Shown: positions 35,575 to 44,304, numbered from the stretch's first letter. The stretch is 64,000 nucleotides of DNA from DATLSM01 sp049585815 (GCA_049585815.1 JBAVAR010000054.1:70576-134575), one strand, 5' to 3'. The notes: generated by a model from the sequence alone, not told the origin. A program made the numbers and translations.

Positions 35575-35661
35575 TGTGAAGATTTGGAGTCCCCAGTGCC
35601 GCGCTGAAGGACAGGCCTCCCGGGAGCCGGGATGCTTATCTTCACAACTCTTAAACATTTG
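35575..35661. promoter_or_regulatory. Divergent promoter region with inverted half-sites resembling the pst repeats
   Basis: TGTGAAGAT (35575-35583) and its exact reverse complement ATCTTCACA (35638-35646) flank the region between the phosphoesterase and the zinc-ribbon gene. The right copy continues into CTTAAACATTTG, similar to the repeats before pstS (TTCACAA followed by AAACA at the same spacing). A shared regulator is plausible. Confidence 0.45.
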
Positions 35662-35691
35662 TAGTGGACACGGGGCGTGACCATGCAGTGA

Positions 35692-36435
35692 GTGGTTGCC
35701 TTCGGAGACGCCCTGCCAGATCACACTTCGAGTCCGGCGAGGCCGGTCCCCCTCGATTTGCCGACGGAAGCAACTGACATCCTCACGCCGCAGGTCCTCG
35801 CGCCCGCCAGCGCAACCACGCCCCATTCGAAACTGGTCACGGCAGCCGAGCAGTGCCCGGCCTGCGGAGCCCTGATGGCCGCCGATCAGCGCTACTGCCT
35901 GGATTGCGGACAGCGGCGCGGCGATCCCCGCCTGCCGTTCATGGACGCGGTCGTACTGATGGATACGGTTGTCAAGGGGACGCGCAGCGCAGCACCACCC
36001 CCTCCCCCAAAGAAGACCCGGCGTATGTCTGCCAATGCGACGCTGATCGCCGGCATCGGCACTCTTCTGCTGGCGTTGGGCGTCGGTGTCCTGATCGGCC
36101 GCTCCGGCGAACACTCGGGATCGACCGCCGACACCACCCCCGTGGTCGTGAAAGTGCCAAACGGAGCAGGCGAAACGACAGGAACATCGGCCGAAGCCAG
36201 CACCGGCAAAGGGTCAACTGCGGGGAGCTCCAGCGCCAAAGCAAACAAAGCGGCCACCGCGGCGGCCAGCAAAACCGGCGCCAGCGGCCAGTCCCACGCA
36301 ACCGAAAGCATTCTCCACCCGGCAAACGGCGTCAAGCTGGCTCCGCCAGAACAGAAACTCGGCGGCAAGTGCTCCAGCGGAACTGCCGGCTGCAAAGGTG
36401 GCAAGTACACCGGAGAATTCTTTGGAGGGGGGTGA
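35692..36435 (+). CDS. Zinc-ribbon single-span membrane protein
   Basis: 247 residues from GTG, the first start after an in-frame stop. A zinc ribbon CPACGALMAADQRYCLDCG (C55, C58, C69, C72) is nearly the same as that of the divergent phosphoesterase. A span (LIAGIGTLLLALGVGVLIG, about 117-135) follows, then a Thr/Ser/Ala-rich external tail ending in Gly-rich sequence with two Cys. Function unknown; its ribbon and position tie it to the phosphoesterase. Confidence 0.75.
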   Translation: MVAFGDALPDHTSSPARPVPLDLPTEATDILTPQVLAPASATTPHSKLVTAAEQCPACGALMAADQRYCLDCGQRRGDPRLPFMDAVVLMDTVVKGTRSAAPPPPPKKTRRMSANATLIAGIGTLLLALGVGVLIGRSGEHSGSTADTTPVVVKVPNGAGETTGTSAEASTGKGSTAGSSSAKANKAATAAASKTGASGQSHATESILHPANGVKLAPPEQKLGGKCSSGTAGCKGGKYTGEFFGGG

Positions 36436-36441
36436 GAGAAG

Positions 36442-36957
36442 GTGGCGGGCCAGAACCCGATATCCCTACTCCTGGACGGATTGAAGCCGCGTCGTAATCG
36501 TGGTCGCGCCTCGAGCGCCCAACCCGGGACGAATTCCACCTCAAACTCCGCACCGGCGCGTCAGGTGAATCCGGGGCAGGGGGCTGCCCCCCAGGTGACG
36601 GCCCCCGCTGCCCCTAATCCGGCTTACGGGGAAGATCTAGTAGTCGACCTTGAACGGCGCCGGGATCAGCTGACCGGGCGCGTGGCCGAACTTCAGTGGG
36701 ACCTCGGCGGGCTCGTCTATGAGATGGCGATCCGCAACCGGATTCGGATCGACGTTTTGGTGCAGAGGGCGGCAGCGTTGCAGGATGCCGACGCCGAGCT
36801 CAGCGAGGTCGAGCGAATCGTGCGAATGGAGCAGACCGGCACCGCCGGGACCTGCGGATCCTGCGGGGCGCCCCACAGCAGCGGCGCTACCTTCTGCTGG
36901 CAGTGCGGCAACTCGCTTCTGCAGCAGATCTCCGGCGAGGCGATTCTGAAGGGCTGA
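36442..36957 (+). CDS. Coiled-coil protein with C-terminal zinc ribbon
   Basis: 171 residues from GTG, six bases after the preceding gene. A disordered Ser/Pro/Gln-rich first third is followed by a helical segment (VVDLERRRDQLTGRVAELQWDLGGLVYEMA) and a zinc ribbon (C138-x2-C141, C152-x2-C155: CGSCGAPHSSGATFCWQCG). No signal or span. It probably partners the preceding membrane protein. Function unknown. Confidence 0.75.
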   Translation: MAGQNPISLLLDGLKPRRNRGRASSAQPGTNSTSNSAPARQVNPGQGAAPQVTAPAAPNPAYGEDLVVDLERRRDQLTGRVAELQWDLGGLVYEMAIRNRIRIDVLVQRAAALQDADAELSEVERIVRMEQTGTAGTCGSCGAPHSSGATFCWQCGNSLLQQISGEAILKG

Positions 36958-36962
36958 CCGCC

Positions 36963-37874
36963 CTAACCGAAGCGGCCTGCGACGTAATCGCGGGTGCGGG
37001 GGTCGGCGGGGTGGTTGAAGATTTTCTCGGTGTCGTCGCACTCGATCAGTGTTCCCACCCGTTCAGCACCGCCGAGGTCGAGGCTGAAGAACGCCGTCTG
37101 GTCTGCGACCCGCGCCGCCTGTTGCATGTTGTGAGTGACGATCACGATCGTGTAGCGGGTTTTGAGTGAGTGCATCAGCTCCTCGATTTTCGCGGTGGCA
37201 ACCGGATCGAGGGCCGAGGCCGGCTCATCGAGGAGGACCACGTCGGGCTCGATCGCGATCGCCCGCGCAATGCAAAGGCGCTGCTGCTGGCCGCCCGAGA
37301 GCCCCAGAGCACTGTCCTTGAGCCGATCCTTCACCTCCTCCCAGAGGGCCGCTCCGCGCAGGGCGCGCTCAACCCGCCCGTCGAGATCGTCCTTCATGCC
37401 GAGATTGCGCAGCGCCCAAGCGATGTTGTTGTAGATCGACTTCGGGAAAGGGTTCGGTTTTTGGAAGACCATCCCGATCCTCCGTCGTACCTCGATCCGG
37501 TCGACCCGCTCGCCGTATATCTCATGCCCGTGATAGGAGATCTGACCTTCGATCCTGAAACCCGAAACGGTGTCATTCATCCGGTTGAGGCTGCGCAGAA
37601 AGGTCGTCTTGCCGCAGCCTGAGGGACCGATCAGTGCGGTGATCCGATTGCGGGGGATCTGCAGGTTCACGCCATCGAGCGCCTTCTTGCTCCCGTAGTA
37701 GATGGACACTCCCCGCACATCGAAGACCACCTCCCGCGCCATCTCGCGGCGGGACCCGTTGGCCTCCCCGATGCTCCCCACCTGGGCCCGCTCTGCTCCG
37801 GTCTGGATTCTCACCCGGCGCGGGACGAGGGGATCGCCGTAGGGGAATTGCGAAGTCTGATCGGGGCCGCTCAC
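36963..37874 (-). CDS. pstB: Phosphate ABC transporter ATP-binding protein
   Basis: 303 residues. The N-terminal ~45 residues are a non-conserved extension, and an ATG at about residue 45 (MAREVVF) is another possible start. Walker A GPSGCGKTTFL, the Q-loop FQKPNPFPKSIYNN (very specific for PstB), signature LSGGQQQRLCIARA and Walker B VVLLDEPASALD are present. It energises high-affinity phosphate uptake. The ATG overlaps the pstA stop by four bases. Confidence 0.96.
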   Translation of the reverse strand: MSGPDQTSQFPYGDPLVPRRVRIQTGAERAQVGSIGEANGSRREMAREVVFDVRGVSIYYGSKKALDGVNLQIPRNRITALIGPSGCGKTTFLRSLNRMNDTVSGFRIEGQISYHGHEIYGERVDRIEVRRRIGMVFQKPNPFPKSIYNNIAWALRNLGMKDDLDGRVERALRGAALWEEVKDRLKDSALGLSGGQQQRLCIARAIAIEPDVVLLDEPASALDPVATAKIEELMHSLKTRYTIVIVTHNMQQAARVADQTAFFSLDLGGAERVGTLIECDDTEKIFNHPADPRTRDYVAGRFG

Positions 37875-38749
37875 GAGGTCATCTTCCTCTGGCTTCGAGC
37901 GTGCAACGCTCTGGCGCCGAGGCTAGCAAGCACTATGAACGACAAGAGGACGAACCCAGCCCCCCAGGCTCGCGGGAAAGCTTCCGGATTCGCTTCTTCA
38001 GATGCCGTGAAGATGGTCATCGGAATGTTCGGTAGCGCTTCGGCAATGTTGAAGCTGAACTTTTCGTTGTTGCCAAGCGAGGAGAGGAGTAGCAGCGGCG
38101 CGGTCTCACCGGCGGCGCGGGCGACGGCGAGGACGGTCGCGGTAACGATTCCGCCAAGTGCGCTGGGAAAGATCACGCCGAGCACCGTCCGCCAGCGGCT
38201 CACCCCCAGCGCGTCCGCGGCTTCGCGCAGCGCGGCCGGAACGAGGAGGAGGATCTCCTGGCTGCCTCGTGCAATCAGTGGGACCATGATGATCGCCAGC
38301 GCGATCGAGGCGGCGTAGGCTGACTGGTGGTTGTGATCCACGAGCAGGCCGAAGATGAAGAGGCCGATGATGATCGAGGGGAGGCCGTTCAATAGGTCCA
38401 GGGCAAGGCGGATCGAGCGGGCCGCCCGGTCCCCGGCGAACTCGGTGAGAAATAGTGCAACGAGAACTCCAAGCGGCATCGCGATCACGGTCGCGATCGC
38501 CACGATCAGGGCGGTGCCGACGATCGCCGGCCCGATGCCGGTCGGGGCGGCCTTGTAGAGGAATTCGAGGCTGAGGGCGCTGGCGCCCCGCACCAGCACC
38601 GTGTAGGTGACGATAACCAGGATCGCAACCGCCCCCACAGCCGCGAAGGTGGCGCCCGACACGGCGATGCGGCTGACAAATTGCCGCCTGCGCAGGTTGC
38701 CTGAGGGCGTCAGCGGGGCGGTCGGATCAGGTACCCCTTCGCCTTTCAT
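37871..38749 (-). CDS. pstA: Phosphate ABC transporter permease PstA
   Basis: 292 residues, six spans. GIGPAIVGTALIVAIATVIAMPLGVLVALFLTEF and the EAA-like loop LREAADALGVSRWRTVLGVIFP are standard for PstA. It forms the membrane channel with PstC. Its start overlaps the pstC stop by four bases (ATGA), and its end overlaps pstB in the same way. Confidence 0.95.
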   Translation of the reverse strand: MKGEGVPDPTAPLTPSGNLRRRQFVSRIAVSGATFAAVGAVAILVIVTYTVLVRGASALSLEFLYKAAPTGIGPAIVGTALIVAIATVIAMPLGVLVALFLTEFAGDRAARSIRLALDLLNGLPSIIIGLFIFGLLVDHNHQSAYAASIALAIIMVPLIARGSQEILLLVPAALREAADALGVSRWRTVLGVIFPSALGGIVTATVLAVARAAGETAPLLLLSSLGNNEKFSFNIAEALPNIPMTIFTASEEANPEAFPRAWGAGFVLLSFIVLASLGARALHARSQRKMTS

Positions 38750-39756
38750 GTGGCCTTTCGCTGGTAGTCAAAGCGCCTCCCGATCCAGCGCGCAAAGAAG
38801 TTCGAGGCAAGCCCGATCACGAGCAGGATTACCCCCAGGTAAAAGAGGGACGACTGATAGAGGCCGGGGCTCGCGTTCAAAAACTGGAGCGCGATCCGGG
38901 AGGCCAAGGTTTCGCCTGTATCAAACAGCGACCTGTGGATCTCAGATCCGGCCCCGACCACCTGGGCGACCGCGATCGCCTCGCCCAGCGCTCGTCCGAG
39001 GCCAAGCAAGGCAGCGGCAACCACTCCCGAGGCGGTCGAAGGCAGGACCACTCCACGCACAACCTCCCAGCGAGTCGCCCCCAGCGCGCTCGCACCGTCC
39101 TGCACCTCGCGCGGGACGGTGCGGAACAGATCGCGCGAGATCGAGGCAATGATCGGGATCACCATGATCGTCAGAACCAGACCCGCGGTGAACAAGCTGA
39201 GGCCCGTCGTCTGCGCGGCGCCGAAGATCGGCAGGAAACCCAGGTTGCTGTGCAGGAAGGGCTCCATGTGTTCGTGGACAAAGGGCGCCAGAACCAGGAC
39301 CCCCCAGAATCCGAGGATGACGCTGGGAATCGCCGCCAGCATCTCAACCAGCGGCGAGATCACCCTGCTCACGCCGACCGGCGCGAGCAGGGTGAGGAAG
39401 AGCCCGATCGAGATCGCAATCGGTGCCCCCAGCAGCAGCGCCATGGCCGAGCTCACCGCAGTCCCGTAGAGGACCGTGCCGGCACCGAAAACGTGAAAGT
39501 TCGGCTGCCAGGTCGCGTGGAAGACAAACCCCAGCCCGAACTTGGATATCGCCGGCCCGGCGTTGTGCACCACCTCATAGCCGACAACAAGGAGCACCGC
39601 GGCGCTAAGCATCGCCGCGAACGCGCAGATGCCGAAAAGCAGGCCGTCACCGAAACGATCGACCTGCTTGCGGCGCCTGCGCACGCGCCCACGGGCGCCG
39701 TCACCGCGCGAAGGTGCTGGCCCGGCGGAGAGTGCCGGGCTGACCAAGCTGCTCAT
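38746..39756 (-). CDS. pstC: Phosphate ABC transporter permease PstC
   Basis: 336 residues, six spans after a basic N-terminus (RGRVRRRRKQVDRFGD). FGLGFVFHATWQPNFHVFGAGTVLYGT and the EAA loop VQDGASALGATRWEVVRGVVLP are PstC hallmarks. It is first in the pstCAB operon and is divergent from pstS over a 220-base region that carries repeats. Confidence 0.95.
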   Translation of the reverse strand: MSSLVSPALSAGPAPSRGDGARGRVRRRRKQVDRFGDGLLFGICAFAAMLSAAVLLVVGYEVVHNAGPAISKFGLGFVFHATWQPNFHVFGAGTVLYGTAVSSAMALLLGAPIAISIGLFLTLLAPVGVSRVISPLVEMLAAIPSVILGFWGVLVLAPFVHEHMEPFLHSNLGFLPIFGAAQTTGLSLFTAGLVLTIMVIPIIASISRDLFRTVPREVQDGASALGATRWEVVRGVVLPSTASGVVAAALLGLGRALGEAIAVAQVVGAGSEIHRSLFDTGETLASRIALQFLNASPGLYQSSLFYLGVILLVIGLASNFFARWIGRRFDYQRKAT

Positions 39757-39804
39757 TGCGCGCAGCGTAAAGGAGAACGATCGGTTTAATCCTCAATTCA
39801 TCGA

Positions 39805-39883
39805 GTTTCACGAAATTGAAACAACTGGTGAAATGTTCACAGGTTGGTAACAAGTCTCCCCTTTCACAAGATTGAAACAAGTG
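39805..39883. promoter_or_regulatory. Candidate phosphate-regulator repeats between pstC and pstS
   Basis: A 22-base near-identical direct repeat occurs at 39806-39827 and 39862-39883, differing at about three positions. Each copy contains the dyad TTTCA-N6-TGAAA. Between them lies GTGAA-ATG-TTCAC (39828-39840). The TTCAC core recalls actinobacterial PHO boxes, but the arrangement is not the Streptomyces one. Confidence 0.65.
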
Positions 39884-39976
39884 ACCGCCCCTCCGCCGCG
39901 ATTCTGAATACGCACCCAGTCGAATGACCCACGATGCCCGTGCTCCACGGGACAAAACAAGCCGAAAGGATTTGAC

Positions 39977-41005
39977 TTGATTCGCAACAGGTTGGTTGGC
40001 CTCATCATGGCGACGGTAGGGACGGTTGCCTGCATGGCGGCCATCTCCACCGCGAGTGCATTCGCCGAACTCAAGGGCGCGGGTTCCACGCTGGTTGCGC
40101 CGCTAATGGGCAACTGGATCAACGGATTCGAGGCCCACACCAATGGGGCCATCACGGCCTCCTACTCCTCGGTAGGCTCCGGAGCGGGTATCGCGGATAT
40201 CACGGCCCGGACCGTCGACTTCGGCGCCTCCGACGCGCCAATGACACCCGAACAGGCCGGCAAGTGCGGCAACTGTGTCCAGATTCCTTGGGCGCTGACG
40301 GCAACGGGGCTCGGTTACAACATCCCCGGCGTCAAGCACGACGCGCTGCACCTGTCCGGACCGGTGATAGCCGAAATCTACCTGGGCAAGATCACCAAAT
40401 GGAATAACCCCAAAATTAAGAAACTCAACCCGAAACTTCACCTGCCCGGGCTGACGATCACCCCGGTGTACCGCAGCGATGGCTCCGGTGACTCCTACGC
40501 GTTCACCAACTACCTCTCCGACGTCAACAAAACGTGGAAGACATCCGTTGGGTACGCGACATCGGTCAGCTTCCCAGCCGGAGTCGGTGGCAAAGGCAAT
40601 TCCGGCGTTACCGCGGTTGTGGACACGACTAAAGGGGCGATCGGCTACATCTCGGCCTCCTACATCATCGCCGCCGGCCTGCAGGCCGCGGCCATCGAAA
40701 ACTCGGCCGGGAATTTTGAGTACCCGAGCATCCCGAACATTGAGAATGCCGCCGAAACGGTGAAGCACGTGCCGGCGAACAACGAACTCCACATCGTTGA
40801 TCCACCGAAGAAGGCCAAAATCGCCTACCCGATCTCGACCTTCACCTACTGCATCGTTCCCCACGGTGCGCCGAAAAAGCCAGAACTCGAACAGTTCATC
40901 AAGTACAACCTGACGACCGGCCAGAAATACGGGGCGGCGCTCGACTTCGCCACCCTGCCAAAGGTGGTCTTCAAAGCGGGCGAGCGCGCGGTCTCCTCGC
41001 TCTAG
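39977..41005 (+). CDS. pstS: Phosphate-binding protein PstS
   Basis: 342 residues from TTG at 39977, with GAAAGGA six bases before it; the next Met is too far in. A signal peptide (LIMATVGTVACMAAISTASAFA) has no lipobox, so the protein may be released or held otherwise. ELKGAGSTLVAPLMGNWI, YSSVGSGAGI, FGASDAP and YRSDGSGDSYAFTNYLS are the phosphate-pocket motifs. It delivers phosphate to PstCAB and is separated from pstCAB by divergence. Confidence 0.95.
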   Translation: MIRNRLVGLIMATVGTVACMAAISTASAFAELKGAGSTLVAPLMGNWINGFEAHTNGAITASYSSVGSGAGIADITARTVDFGASDAPMTPEQAGKCGNCVQIPWALTATGLGYNIPGVKHDALHLSGPVIAEIYLGKITKWNNPKIKKLNPKLHLPGLTITPVYRSDGSGDSYAFTNYLSDVNKTWKTSVGYATSVSFPAGVGGKGNSGVTAVVDTTKGAIGYISASYIIAAGLQAAAIENSAGNFEYPSIPNIENAAETVKHVPANNELHIVDPPKKAKIAYPISTFTYCIVPHGAPKKPELEQFIKYNLTTGQKYGAALDFATLPKVVFKAGERAVSSL

Positions 41006-41043
41006 CAAGATTGGCCAACGGCGGGAGGCGCCGCGGCTGAGCA

Positions 41044-41083
41044 GACCGGCACAGGGCATTGACCCTGTGCCGGTCTTTTTTTT
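41044..41083 (+). terminator. Intrinsic terminator after pstS
   Basis: A perfect 13-base stem, GACCGGCACAGGG (41044-41056) with CCCTGTGCCGGTC (41063-41075), a CATTGA loop and eight T residues (41076-41083). It isolates pstS from the permease gene downstream. Confidence 0.95.
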
Positions 41084-41140
41084 GACTGAGACGTGATTCA
41101 CTCACGGTATGGGTAGACCGAATGTGAGGACAGCTCTTCG

Positions 41141-41956
41141 GTGACTTATGTACTGCTGGCCTTACTCGGACTCCTCGTCGGCGTCTTTGGCACCCTGGTC
41201 GGGGCGGGTGGGGGGTTCATCCTCACCCCGGTCCTGCTGATCCTCTATCCGTCACTCTCGGCGGCGACGGTCACTTCGATCAGCCTCCTGGTGGTCTTCT
41301 TCAACGCGCTCTCGGGCTCGATCGCCTACGCCCGCTTGCGCCGCATCGATTACCGCTCGGGGATTTGCTTCGCCACCGCCGCAATGCCGGGTTCGGTGCT
41401 CGGCGCCCTCGCCGTGCAATTCGTCCCGATTCGCGTCTTCGACGTGATCATGGCGCTGGTCCTCGGTGGCGCGGCTGTGGTGGTGATCCGCCTCCGCCCC
41501 CACGCGGTAAGGCCGAATCCACACGGAAGGACCGAGGCACGGGAGATCGTCGACCGCAACGGCACCGCCTTCCGCTACCGGGTGCCGGTGCGTCGCGGCG
41601 TCGCCTACAGCGTCCTCGTCGGCTTCCTCTCCAGCTTCCTCGGCATCGGCGGAGGCGTGATGCACGTTCCTCTGTTGGTCGGCACCCTCGGCTTCCCGAC
41701 CCATATCGCCACCGCAACCTCGCACTTCGTTCTGGTGTTCATCGCCGGAACTGCCAGCCTCACCCACCTGATTGGCGGGGTCCTCCACGTCGGCAACGGC
41801 CTTCGGCGCGCGATTGCGCTCTCCGTCGGTGTTCTCCCCGGCGCACAACTTGGAGCAAGGCTCTCCGAGCGACTTGCCGGTCCCACGATCAGGAGGTTGC
41901 TCGGGGCGGCCTTGATCGTCCTTGCAATCCGCCTGCTCTTCTCGGTCGCCGGCTAG
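41141..41956 (+). CDS. TSUP (TauE/SafE) family permease
   Basis: 271 residues from GTG, about eight spans. GVFGTLVGAGGGFILTPVLL and its repeat LSSFLGIGGGVMHVPLLV are the paired glycine-rich motifs of the family, and THIATATSHFVLVF is also typical. TSUP proteins move sulfite, organosulfonates or other small anions. The substrate is not clear. A basic cytosolic loop lies between the halves. Confidence 0.9.
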   Translation: MTYVLLALLGLLVGVFGTLVGAGGGFILTPVLLILYPSLSAATVTSISLLVVFFNALSGSIAYARLRRIDYRSGICFATAAMPGSVLGALAVQFVPIRVFDVIMALVLGGAAVVVIRLRPHAVRPNPHGRTEAREIVDRNGTAFRYRVPVRRGVAYSVLVGFLSSFLGIGGGVMHVPLLVGTLGFPTHIATATSHFVLVFIAGTASLTHLIGGVLHVGNGLRRAIALSVGVLPGAQLGARLSERLAGPTIRRLLGAALIVLAIRLLFSVAG

Positions 41957-41961
41957 GCGCT

Positions 41962-42801
41962 CTAGGCAAAAGCCTGGACGGCTCGGCGGCGCAGGTCCGC
42001 GTTCAGCATCCCGGTGACCGCGCTGGGCGTCTCTCCCGCCGAGGGGACGGCGTCACCGATCAATCCGCTGGCGCGGAAGCCATAAAGAGGGGCGTCGAAG
42101 CCGATCTCACGGATCTTGCGCACCAACTTCACCGCTCCGGCGGTGTCGGCGCCGGGGCCGCAGAGGACGATCGCAGTCGGGTCCAGGGCACGCATGGCGC
42201 GCTCCAACCGCTCATCGCCAAGCTCATTGGAGAGGACCAGCACCCGGAATCCCGCGCGGCGCAGTGCCAGGTCGAGCGCCTGGGCATGAACGGCCTCGGC
42301 GTCCTGTCCGCGGCTGGAATCGAGCAGGAGGACCCCGGCCGGTCGCGAAGCGGTGGAGGCCAGGCGCCGGGCGCCGTGCAGCCATCCCATCGCCCAGCGG
42401 GAGGCAAACTCCAGCTCGGGCTCGCGGTCGGGATCGGCCGCCAACTCGTCGATCGCCGGCAGCAGCAGCTCCTCGACCGTGCGCTCCAACGGTCGCAAAG
42501 CCAAGCTCTCCTCGATCGCCCGATCGGCGGCTCCCTCATCAAAGCTCTCAAGCGCAGCGATCAGCGCCCCACCGGACGCAGGTGCCGACTGGCGCTGGCG
42601 GGCAAGCTCGATTGCCGAGGAGATATTGCCGGTCTGTGCGAGCGCGTCGCGCAGTGTCTGCAGCTCGACAAGCTCATAGTTGCGGTGATTGCCAACGGTG
42701 CGCTTTGGTGTCGGATACCCGTAGCGTCGCTCCCAACTGCGGAGCGTGTTGGGGCTGACGCCGAGCACCTCGGCTGCTGCGTTTGTTCGGATTCCTGGCA
42801 T
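41962..42801 (-). CDS. MerR-type regulator with a degenerate B12-binding-like domain
   Basis: 279 residues. The N-terminal MerR HTH is clear (RTNAAAEVLGVSPNTLRSWERRYGYPTPKRT). The C-terminal ~200 residues have the size and layout of the CarH helical plus Rossmann B12-binding domains, including HAQALDLALRRAGFRVLVLSNEL. Only H172 of the usual E-x-H-x-x-G motif remains (A170, A175), and the W-x9-EH helix reads EF. It is therefore likely to have lost cobalamin binding. It could act as a B12-independent regulator. Target unknown. Confidence 0.82.
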   Translation of the reverse strand: MPGIRTNAAAEVLGVSPNTLRSWERRYGYPTPKRTVGNHRNYELVELQTLRDALAQTGNISSAIELARQRQSAPASGGALIAALESFDEGAADRAIEESLALRPLERTVEELLLPAIDELAADPDREPELEFASRWAMGWLHGARRLASTASRPAGVLLLDSSRGQDAEAVHAQALDLALRRAGFRVLVLSNELGDERLERAMRALDPTAIVLCGPGADTAGAVKLVRKIREIGFDAPLYGFRASGLIGDAVPSAGETPSAVTGMLNADLRRRAVQAFA

Positions 42802-42900
42802 TTGCAGAGGGTTGGCGCGAATCTGATTCGCCGCGCAACCGACATTCTCCCACCCGCGAACCAGGTTTACGCCAGTTATGGACGGATTTCAGGAAAACTG

Positions 42901-43650
42901 TCAGCGATCTTGCAAGGTACCCACGCCGACCGGCTGCCCAACCGCCCGCGCCCGCCACATCGCCTCATCGGCGCTGTGCAGGAGCCGCTCGGCCTCGGCA
43001 CCGTGCTCGGGACAGGCGACAACACCGGCGCAGACGGCGATGCTGAGGCCCCCCGCACCCTCAAGTTCATCAAGCATGCCGAGCAGCCGCTCCGCCATCT
43101 GCACGCCCTCGACGGTGGTCTGGTTGGGAGCCAACACGCAGAGGGCGTCCTCCTCGAGGGAGAAAACCTCATCGACGAGGCGAATACTGTCGCGCAGCGC
43201 GGCGCCGACGACGGCCAGCATTGTCTCCGGGCCGGCGCCGTTCCGGGCCCCGGGTCCATCGATCGCTAACACGACCAGACCAAAGGGATGCCCGTAGCGT
43301 CTGTTCATCTCCAGCATCTGGTCGAGCCGCCGGCGCATCTGCCCAGGACGGAAGAGGCTGGACAGCGGATCGGAGTCGGGTTTGGCAACCGCCCGCTCGC
43401 TGATCGCCTCCACTGCGGTCGCGGTGACCGATCCGAACTCCTCCGCCAGGCGGCGCGCGGTCTCGGCGAAGAGCGAGTCCTCGGTGCCGCTCAACTCCTC
43501 GTCGAGCCTTGCCAGCAGGGTGGCCTGCAACGAAGAGACCTCGCGGGCAAGCTGGCCCGCCGGGGAGCCGGTGCGAGACTCAGTTTTGGCTTTCGATTGC
43601 AGGCCGCTAGCCACGAGAAAGACCCTGTCGGATCGGGCGGACGTCGACAA
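42901..43650 (-). CDS. Degenerate GGDEF-domain protein
   Basis: 249 residues from a TTG; the start is uncertain. Residues from about 90 follow the GGDEF fold: RRRLDQMLEMNRRYGHPFGLVVLAIDG, a dimer-like LRDSIRLVDEVFSLEEDALCVL, and ERLLGMLDELEGAGGLSIAVCAGVVACPEHG with ADEAMWRARAVG. The signature GGDEF is replaced by EEDAL (about 166-170), so cyclase activity is unlikely. The first ~80 residues are helical. It may bind nucleotide or act as a partner protein. Confidence 0.82.
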   Translation of the reverse strand: MSTSARSDRVFLVASGLQSKAKTESRTGSPAGQLAREVSSLQATLLARLDEELSGTEDSLFAETARRLAEEFGSVTATAVEAISERAVAKPDSDPLSSLFRPGQMRRRLDQMLEMNRRYGHPFGLVVLAIDGPGARNGAGPETMLAVVGAALRDSIRLVDEVFSLEEDALCVLAPNQTTVEGVQMAERLLGMLDELEGAGGLSIAVCAGVVACPEHGAEAERLLHSADEAMWRARAVGQPVGVGTLQDR

Positions 43651-43701
43651 GAGGAGAACTCGCTATTTCCGGTCAGATGCTTGTCCAGCCGGGATTGACT
43701 T

Positions 43702-44304
43702 TTAGTCCAGGCTGCGGCGGCCGGCCAGCGCCTTGCCGATGGTCACCTCGTCGGCATGCTCCAGGTCGGCCCCGACCGGGAGGCCGCTGGCGAGGCGGGT
43801 AACGGCGACCCTGCCCCGCAACTGCTCGGCGATGTGCAATGCGGTTGCTTCACCGGTGGTGGTCGGGTTGGTGGCGAGGACCACCTCGCTCACCCCGCCC
43901 GCCTCCACCCGCCGCAACAGCTCCGCGATCTTCAAGTCCTCGGGGTCGACGCCGTCGATCGGCGAGAGGGCGCCGCCGAGCACGTGGTAGAGGCCGCGGT
44001 ACTCGTGGGTGCGCTCGATTGGGATTACATCGGCCGGCTCCTCGACCACGCAGATCGTCGTGGTATCGCGGGTGGAGTCGGCGCAAATTCGACACAGCGG
44101 CCCCTCGGCGAGATTGAAGCACCTCTCACAGAGGCCGACCCTCTCCTTGACCTCACGGATTGCGTCTGAGAGCGCCTCCGCCTCACCGTCGGGCGCACGC
44201 AGGATGTGAAAGGCAAGCCGCTGCGCGGTGCGCTGCCCGATCCCCGGCAGCCGCGCCAGCTCAGCGACGAGCCGCGCCAGCGGCGCAGGGCCTTCGGCGC
44301 TCAC
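43702..44304 (-). CDS. recR: Recombination protein RecR
   Basis: 200 residues from GTG. LARLPGIGQRTAQRLAFHIL is the HhH, CERCFNLAEGPLCRICADSTRD is the four-Cys zinc finger, and ICVVEEPADVIPIERTHEYRGLYHVLGG is the Toprim domain. With RecO and RecF it loads RecA on gaps. Order dnaX-ybaB-recR is the common bacterial arrangement. Confidence 0.97.
   Translation of the reverse strand: MSAEGPAPLARLVAELARLPGIGQRTAQRLAFHILRAPDGEAEALSDAIREVKERVGLCERCFNLAEGPLCRICADSTRDTTTICVVEEPADVIPIERTHEYRGLYHVLGGALSPIDGVDPEDLKIAELLRRVEAGGVSEVVLATNPTTTGEATALHIAEQLRGRVAVTRLASGLPVGADLEHADEVTIGKALAGRRSLD

Noticed and set aside
41365..43269. A 634-codon open frame on the plus strand across the TSUP, MerR and GGDEF genes.
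   Set aside because: It is antisense or out of frame to three genes with clear families. Its product is Arg/Pro/Gly-rich and matches nothing. Long shadow frames are expected at this GC content.
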